Assembly: GCA_023053545.1 (NCBI GenBank)
Contig: JAKZAN010000007.1
Span: 4,340,001 to 4,404,000 of the forward strand
Source of the DNA: Lepidurus packardi
Lineage: Eukaryota; Arthropoda; Branchiopoda; Notostraca; Triopsidae
DNA: 64,000 nt
Direction of reading: 5' to 3'
In this document: piece after piece, positions 58,592 to 64,000 of the stretch
Layout: every line of letters starts with the position of its first letter
How positions within the stretch are numbered: the stretch's first letter is position 1
Notes under the pieces: generated by a model
Told to the model about the DNA's origin: nothing
The model's input: only the letters and a program-made list of their open reading frames with translations
Database searches by the model: none
Program-made: the position numbers and the translations under genes

Positions 58592-60178
58592 TTAAGTATT
58601 AAGTTTGGATGAAGGCTTCAAAACATTACTTTTGGAATAAAACGGCAGTGCATAAGAGAAATAGAATAGGTTCAGTTTTTGTGACATTTCATTCCATTTA
58701 ACAGGATCAAATCTAATGCGCTCAATAATCAATCCTTTATACGTAAAAACAACAAAATCGCACCACTTCAAACCAGTTAAGGCCATTTGGCCCATAACTT
58801 GCCAGTAATATTCGTGTGACCGGTTCAGCCTAGGTGTACCATCAACGAATTGCACGTAGAAATTTGCAGTCGAAAGACATTCTTTGGCAGTTTGATTCCT
58901 TAAAGAATAGGGGCACTTGAATTCTGCAAGACCCTCGGGGTCATTTTCAGTTGGATCAAATACACGTCGGTCCGGACTAGCAGCCAGCCAATACCGGTTG
59001 GGGTCTATTACAAGGCCACATAAATGTGCTGTAATCTGGTGTCCAAGGTGGTGCATGGAACTCTGATAGCGAGTTGCAGCTACGGATTCAAATTTTTGCC
59101 CATGTGTAATCTGCCGGAGGTTGGAAAGGTCCCGGCTTTCTAGCACGTTTTTGATTCCTTGCAATGTCCACGGAGATGAACGTTTGACGATCTGGCCGAA
59201 AGTACTGGCCGTTACCCTGTAAAATTGAAAAATACTTTATTCAAATGAGTTTGTTCCAGTTACTGAGCTACTAAAACTGTACCTGAATGCACGTTCCTGT
59301 TTCACGTCATCACGTCTATCATCACGATAGGCCATCACGTCATACTCTGACTCGTTGGTATTAAGTTGAAATACGAGGGTTGACTGCCCAGGTACCTCAC
59401 CGAGACGAGTCAATTTCCCCGAAGACGAAGCAATTGAAGTCCCACTCCTAAGGAGTCTGGCAATATGCTTGTTCTTCCGTTCAAACGATCGAGAAAGCTC
59501 ATCAACAGCATTCTTGTGTTCCGCGTCGAACCGAGGCTTCTTACAAGGCTGGAAAGCATTACACTCGCCGTGGCTTTCATCTGTAAGCCTGAACGAAAAT
59601 TCATTCCGGGTTCGAGACCGGCCCCACTGCTGTGGCTTACTGGTGCATGAAATTTCTGGAGGAACCTCTGTAAAACCTTCTTTCTGATAAACGTGTAAAA
59701 GTTTTAAGGTGGCTATCGCGTGGTTACAGTACCCAGGACTCCCAACTGTGCAAGAACAGCTTACAGAAACTATGGCATCACCTGGTACAAAAGCCTATGT
59801 AAAACAAAAATAATAATAATCAATATAAAGACGAGGCAACGAGCTATGCTCAAGCCTCTATTAAATCGAAAAAAAAACTATGGCATCTTGCCACGAAATA
59901 CAACATACCGATGTTCTAAATAGAAGTTCCACCCGATGAGGAGCATCGTTTTTCCTGAAACTTCTGTTGCATCTGGCTCTAACGCGAATTTGATTGCCAC
60001 AAGGAAGAAGTTGAGTTTCCACGTCCGTCACGTAGTGCTCGTTTAGGAAAAGTTCACTTCGATTATAATGCCTGGCTGATGTAGTCTGTTGCTCAAAATA
60101 TTGCTGAATAAGTTTCTCAGTTAGCTTTGGTAGCTTCTCTATATTTTTACACCAAGTTTCACTAATATTTTCGGCCAT
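58592..60178 (-). pseudogene. SWIM zinc-finger / YqaJ-type nuclease of ISL2EU-like element, interrupted
   Basis: Two exons: 60178-59283 (holding a foreign insertion) and 59216-58592. Leaving out 108 bp at 59767-59874, the exons fit in phase 2 and would encode 470 aa. The N-terminus is helical and polar. A SWIM zinc finger follows (CSCTVG..GYCNHA, C-x-C...C-x-H). The C-terminal domain is a YqaJ-like lambda-exonuclease fold with WLAASPDRRV (Asp), GLAEFKCPYS (E-x-K), the YYWQVMGQMALTG helix and CDFVVFTY. Within the insertion a stop (TAA) follows soon after the GATGCCATAG sequence, so this copy gives only the N-terminal ~105 residues. I see no splice pair that restores the frame cleanly. In the family this protein probably processes DNA at the element ends; that role is inference. 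Confidence 0.85.
59767..59887 (+). mobile_element. 108-bp retrotransposed insertion with A-tail
   Basis: Target duplication AAACTATGGCATC at 59767-59779 and 59875-59887 flanks 95 bp plus an A-run, on the plus strand. The A-run directly before the second duplicate copy is typical of LINE-mediated insertion. Its 3' tail (GGCAACGAGCT..GCTCAAGCCT..TTAAATCGAAAA) resembles that of the LINE at 43587 (GGCAACAGGCTTTCAAGCCT..TTAAATTGAAAA). It is probably a 5'-truncated copy of a related LINE or SINE. Confidence 0.8.
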
Positions 60179-60335
60179 TGAATTTTGAAAACTTATTTAT
60201 TATAACAAAGAAAACGGAACTCACCACCGCAGGTCTAGGGAAAGTGAGAACAGCGAAAAAGTCGCGTCTAATGGCGGCGGTTAGTTTATGTAAACATCAC
60301 TAGATGTCACTAGTGAATTTGGCAAGTTCTCTATA

Positions 60336-61280
60336 GGGGCTTTTACTTATGACGCCTTGCTATATCAGCAGACGGACTTCCCAATATACATACTTCAGGA
60401 TAAACCACTTCAATCACAGCTTTCCAAATACGGTAACATTACGAATCAATCACCTTCGCAATTCAATTCACACAAATAATCAATCACACTAATCAATTTA
60501 CAAGACGACAGGATGAACTGTCGAATAAGCTGTGCCAGGGAGTCCGTGTGAGTTGTGGATGACGTGGTGTTCTGTGGTTCTGGTAGATGGCTGTGTAGTT
60601 GAATGACGGTGGTCAAGCGTGTGTTGATGTGTGTTATTATATGTTAAGAAAATCGACACTGGTTTTGATCTGTTGTAAAAGTGTATAATTAGCTGTTTGG
60701 TAATTATTCTGTGTTGTTTTGTTTGGTAAGTTTTATTTGTTTCTGCGTAGTTTTGGTAATTTGTTTTTGTGGGTATGAATGTTAGTGTGTAATGAGTTTC
60801 GTTATGCTTTACTAAGGAGTGTTGTGTTTAGAGAGCTGAGAGTTAAGCGATATTTGTGTATTTATTTGCAAATTTGAGTACGACGTCGTTGGCCTTAGGT
60901 GGTGTATCTGTTGTCGTTTTTGCCACTTGTCTGTTTAATGTAGTTTCATTGCATTATTTTGAGTATTCGTTTTTATTGCTTTAGTTTTTTAATTGCTTAT
61001 TTTTTTTGTGTGACAATTTTTTTGGCATTTCGTTTTGGAACGCGTCTTGTTGTAAGATAAGAATTGGTATATTAATAACCTTTTTTTTATTGTAGACACG
61101 TTTGGTATATAGTCTTTGTTTTGCGGCTTGTGGAGCTGTTGCGGTTTTACCTGTAAGAATTGCAGTGTTATAATTAATAAACGACAGTTTAATTGGAACA
61201 TTTATATTGAAATCGTCTTGGATACAGGTACATGATTACAGAAATGTCACAAAATAGTGGAGGGGATTAGTATGGGTTCT
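60336..61280. other. T/G-rich spacer between ISL2EU element and RPA-like gene
   Basis: Strong T and G bias on the plus strand (runs such as GTGTTGATGTGTGTTATT). No coding region seen; the 3' UTR of the minus-strand RPA-like gene must lie here. Confidence 0.45.
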
Positions 61281-62324
61281 TTAAGGGTTTTGGGTAATGT
61301 TAACTACTTCTTTTTTTTGTTCATCCACAGTGTATATGATGTCCGTTGCTGTAAGAATCTTAATAACCAAGTCGGTCGTGTTGTGTGGCGTCAACTCCTG
61401 GTTTTCGGCTTTTCTGAAGATATTTTGCAGGAGTTCGCTGTTTATTGAAGCCTCCAGGATGTCGCATTCGTGTTGAAACCCAAGCGTGGCTTCAATGTTC
61501 GGGGGTGTGGTGGCGTTGAGCTGCATCCGTTTGCAACTTCCGCAGTGGAATAGAATTTCGTTGTTGTCCTCCCATTCTGTTTTTTTCTTACAGGCCAGGC
61601 AAGTTCGGTTAATCTGCACGTTGCAGTGAGCGACTCCGCTGAAGGTTAGTTGTCTGGGTGGTTCCATTGTTGCTGGTGGTGTGGGTACAGAAAGATTTGT
61701 CGCCGATTCTTGGATGCGAGACTGCTGCGTTAGACTTATGTTGTTATAATCCTGATTGTAGACAACATCCGTAATGTCATACACTTGGTTCAGGACTAAG
61801 TCTATGTTTTGATTTTTCCAGCAGATTAATTTGGCTTCTGAAGTTTCGTCAGCAATGATGACCTCTCTGTACATTTGGCCGGTTGCGGTCTTGTGGTCCT
61901 CCGTGATTTGCTGAATCTGGACGGTGATCAGGTAACGTTCGTTGGGATATTGTGTGCAGGTTTGAAGCGTTGCTCGCTGTTGTGGGCGAGAAGCGTACTG
62001 AAAGGGTGGACGCGGGATTGCTTCGGTCACTTGCGATGCCTGATTAATTTTGATGACGTCGTATTTTGTCTTCTTTTTAGGTGTCTGGTGTTCGCTTTGG
62101 CTGGTCAGTGATGGGCGGATGGTGATGGGTATTTTTTCGGCGAAAAAACGCTTCATTCGGTTATATGAGCCTGGGACAAAGGAAATGCATTCCTCGTATT
62201 GCGTTGGGGACGTTTGCAGAAAAAATCTGAAGTTCTGGGACTTGGTGCCAAATTTTGAAGGACTCTGATTGTCACGGAGCACAGAAATGTCATGGATAAA
62301 CCCCGTGTTTGCGTTGGAAGCCAT
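61281..62324 (-). CDS. RPA1-like OB-fold/zinc-finger protein (probably element-borne)
   Basis: Single uninterrupted 347-aa frame. The centre (about residues 125-200) matches an RPA70-type OB fold: ERYLITVQIQQI, YREVIIADETSEAKLICW and VLNQVYDITDVVYN. A C4 zinc finger follows at about 238-262 (CLACKKKTEWEDNNEILFHCGSC), as in the C-terminal domain of RPA1. The N-terminal 120 residues are not recognised. At ~350 aa it is much shorter than cellular RPA1 (~600 aa) and lacks its N-terminal protein-interaction domain and most DNA-binding folds, so it is not the host RPA1. RPA-like proteins of this type are carried by some Helitron/Helentron elements; I do not see a helicase here. A 5' UTR intron (62335-62417) precedes the ATG. 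Confidence 0.8.
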   Translation of the reverse strand: MASNANTGFIHDISVLRDNQSPSKFGTKSQNFRFFLQTSPTQYEECISFVPGSYNRMKRFFAEKIPITIRPSLTSQSEHQTPKKKTKYDVIKINQASQVTEAIPRPPFQYASRPQQRATLQTCTQYPNERYLITVQIQQITEDHKTATGQMYREVIIADETSEAKLICWKNQNIDLVLNQVYDITDVVYNQDYNNISLTQQSRIQESATNLSVPTPPATMEPPRQLTFSGVAHCNVQINRTCLACKKKTEWEDNNEILFHCGSCKRMQLNATTPPNIEATLGFQHECDILEASINSELLQNIFRKAENQELTPHNTTDLVIKILTATDIIYTVDEQKKEVVNITQNP

Positions 62325-62334
62325 GGATTGATCT

Positions 62335-62417
62335 CTATAAAAGTTCGATACATTATTTTTTAAGAAAAGTAAATGTTTTTTTTTAAAGTACTTTTTTTAG
62401 AGTGAATGGTTACTTAC
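62335..62417 (-). other. 5' UTR intron of the RPA-like gene
   Basis: On the minus strand a GTAAGTAACC donor follows CTGAAAAAA, and the acceptor TTTTATAG lies 10 bases before the ATG. Length 83 nt, typical for this genome. Confidence 0.6.
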
Positions 62418-62510
62418 TTTTTTCAGTGTGCCTTATAGTAGTAGGGTGCTGTTTCGAAGGTACTGTATGCGAATTGTGACTGGACTGTTCTTGGTTGTTC
62501 CTTGTCAGGT

Positions 62511-62518
62511 CTTTTATA
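62511..62518 (-). promoter_or_regulatory. TATA box of the RPA-like gene
   Basis: TATAAAAG on the minus strand, about 95 bases upstream of the 5' UTR donor. Together with the intron it implies a genuine RNA polymerase II transcription unit. Confidence 0.55.
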
Positions 62519-64000
62519 CTCGGATTGGATCGTAGAGTTGAGGTCTGGAAGAATAGATTCATCCTAAAGTCAGGTCCGGTCAAAAGTTCAGGTCAGTCAT
62601 TAGGGAAAAAGATTCAGTCAATAATCAGGTCGTTCTCTCCCCCCTTTGTTAACGAAAAGGGTGAATTTGCAAAGAAAAAAGTTCCAAAGGGTACAACCAG
62701 TTAATGAGAGTCATGTAAAATTTTCATCCTTAGTTCGAGTGTCAAAGCACGCTCTGAAATTTCATTAGTTTGGTAGGATGGTCACGTTCTTTTGCGTACC
62801 ATGTCTTGCACTTTCCACTATTAGCGGCCTAAAAGTGTTCTTTTAGAGTTGTTTATTTCGTTTTGTTTTTTAAGGGCGTCATGTTGGGGGATGACGTAGT
62901 TAAGAAATGGCACTTGGGTTAAATGTCGACGATCGTTGCTTTGTTTGCAAAAATTTTGGATACAATTTTCCTTAATCGATGCTTGGAGTTTTCCATTTTC
63001 ACCGAAAAAACATAATCTTGCTTTGTAAGTGAGTAAGATATATGCTTGGTTTTACTTGGATCCATTTGCACTTTCTGCGGATGATGGTATAGGATTTTTT
63101 TCCCCAATAAAACGAATATAGAAACTTTCCCACCTGTAAAAAACCCTGCGTGAAAATAACACAATCCAATGACGAGAAAAGACGTAAAAAGTAAAAAAAA
63201 GAAGTAAAAGGAAACGAGAAGCTGCCGTTCAAAACTCCCAATCAACTGGAACAGAAAAAAAAAATATGGCATCTCTTAACGAATATCCTATGCTATAATC
63301 AAGGTCCCCTAGTGTGGTTATATAAAAATGGCGGAAATAACAGAAAAAACAACCAAGAAAAGCGTGGATTCAAATGTAAAAGAGCAGGTGTCGCTCGATC
63401 GCATTGAAACGACAACGTGGAAGTTTGGATATCCGTTATACATATACGTTCGCAGATACGTTCGCTTTCCGTAGAGGATGAGCGGTAGTAGATGGTTTGT
63501 ATCTTCTTTGTGGAATTGCGTGAGTACTTTACGACACAGAAAGTGTAGGTAGATGTTGCGCCTTTTTTTTCTATGGATAAGATTATGTTTAAATAATTGT
63601 TTTCTTGGAGAAGATAGGATTTTGATAGGATAAAAAGCCGGAGAGAGCATGCAAAAATTGGAGTTCGTTAACGGAGAGTGTGGCATGATACTCTTAACAA
63701 AAACTTAGGAAAGCGATTTGATTGGAAAGAAGTTATGTTAAGATTTTACGATGTAGCGCTAAGGGAGTCAAAGTTAGCATGCATTTTAGTTCGAACAGGA
63801 TTTATGGAGAGAAATTACTTATCGGTGATAATTGACAGGATATAGTAGTCATTCTTTTGTAAGAGAGAATGACGGTCTCAGTTGTAGCTGCTCCAAGTGA
63901 GGATGTTGATAATGTTGGACGTTTGTTGATCTTGTTAAGTTGATATAAAATAGCACGTTTGGGTGTTGTAACGGTTTGTGTTAGCGATGCATGCTTGTAG
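62519..64000. other. Right-end stretch without a supportable gene
   Basis: Short frames only (for example 63318-63686 minus), no domain recognised. A G/T-biased composition continues from 62.8 to 64.0 kb, as on the other side of the RPA-like gene, which may mean all of 60.4-64 kb belongs to one larger mobile unit. Confidence 0.4.

Larger units (their letters stand above)
56266..60335. mobile_element. ISL2EU-like (THAP-DDE plus SWIM-YqaJ) DNA transposon
   Basis: A 4070-bp element. The left end at 56266-56286 begins TATAGAGAACTTGCC and is matched by a perfect 21-bp inverted copy at 60315-60335. Subterminal CCGCCATTAGACGCGA at 56315 is repeated inverted at 60262-60277. The flanks allow a 2-bp TA target duplication. 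It carries two convergent genes: a THAP-domain DDE transposase (plus) and a SWIM zinc-finger/YqaJ-exonuclease protein (minus). This two-gene set defines ISL2EU-type elements in the PIF/Harbinger-ISL2EU group. The transposase is intact; the nuclease gene carries a small insertion. Confidence 0.9.

Noticed and set aside
63318-63686. Minus-strand open frame of 122 codons
   Set aside because: No domain, no start context, and basic/aromatic composition typical of AT-rich non-coding DNA.

Overview
The window looks like nuclear DNA of an arthropod. Its genes are split by spliceosomal introns, many only 60-100 bp long with GT...AG ends. It carries an egghead-type glycosphingolipid mannosyltransferase (a protostome enzyme) and a CAPA/periviscerokinin-type neuropeptide receptor. 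Two NAD kinase promoters show a TATA box about 25 bp before a TCAKTY initiator, and short TTAGG-like runs occur. I cannot name the species. All exon models are read by eye from splice signals, reading phase and remembered family conservation; no transcript data were available.

Layout. 1-1.7 kb: no gene seen. 1.8-7.2 kb (+): NAD kinase with two alternative promoters and first exons, and a tandemly duplicated 83-nt exon that can only be used in a mutually exclusive way. 7.7-8.6 kb (-): an unrecognised coiled-coil protein. 9.0-9.6 kb: tandem copies of the 3' end of the next gene. 9.6-11.2 kb (-): egghead-like beta-1,4-mannosyltransferase. 11.2-15.6 kb: no gene; tRNA-derived SINE-like copies and two diverged direct duplications. 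15.6-16.5 kb (+): CHMP2A/Vps2 (ESCRT-III). 16.9-24.6 kb (-): 14-exon ubinuclein/yemanuclein, the HIRA-complex histone H3.3 chaperone subunit. 24.8-26.1 kb (+): Vps37A-like ESCRT-I subunit, head-to-head with ubinuclein. 26.5-26.8 kb: foldback element. 26.9-30.5 kb (-): an unrecognised single-pass membrane protein with a long disordered tail. 33.5-34.7 kb (-): a small single-Ig membrane protein. 34.7-43.6 kb: about 9 kb without a supportable gene.

The right half is rich in mobile DNA. 43.6-44.25 kb: 5'-truncated non-LTR retrotransposon with A-tail and 12-bp target duplication. 45.3-48.7 kb: PIF/Harbinger-like element with an intact accessory gene and a transposase broken by an internal deletion. 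53.2-56.1 kb (+): CAPA receptor-like GPCR. 56.27-60.34 kb: a complete ISL2EU-like transposon with THAP-DDE transposase, SWIM-YqaJ nuclease and perfect 21-bp inverted ends; its nuclease gene is interrupted by a 108-bp retro-insertion. 61.3-62.3 kb (-): an intact RPA1-like OB-fold/zinc-finger gene of unknown context.

The host genes are mostly housekeeping, with two ESCRT components (CHMP2A, Vps37A) on either side of ubinuclein. The points most worth a second look are the NAD kinase isoform architecture, the structure and damage history of the ISL2EU copy, and the uncharacterised RPA-like and membrane proteins.
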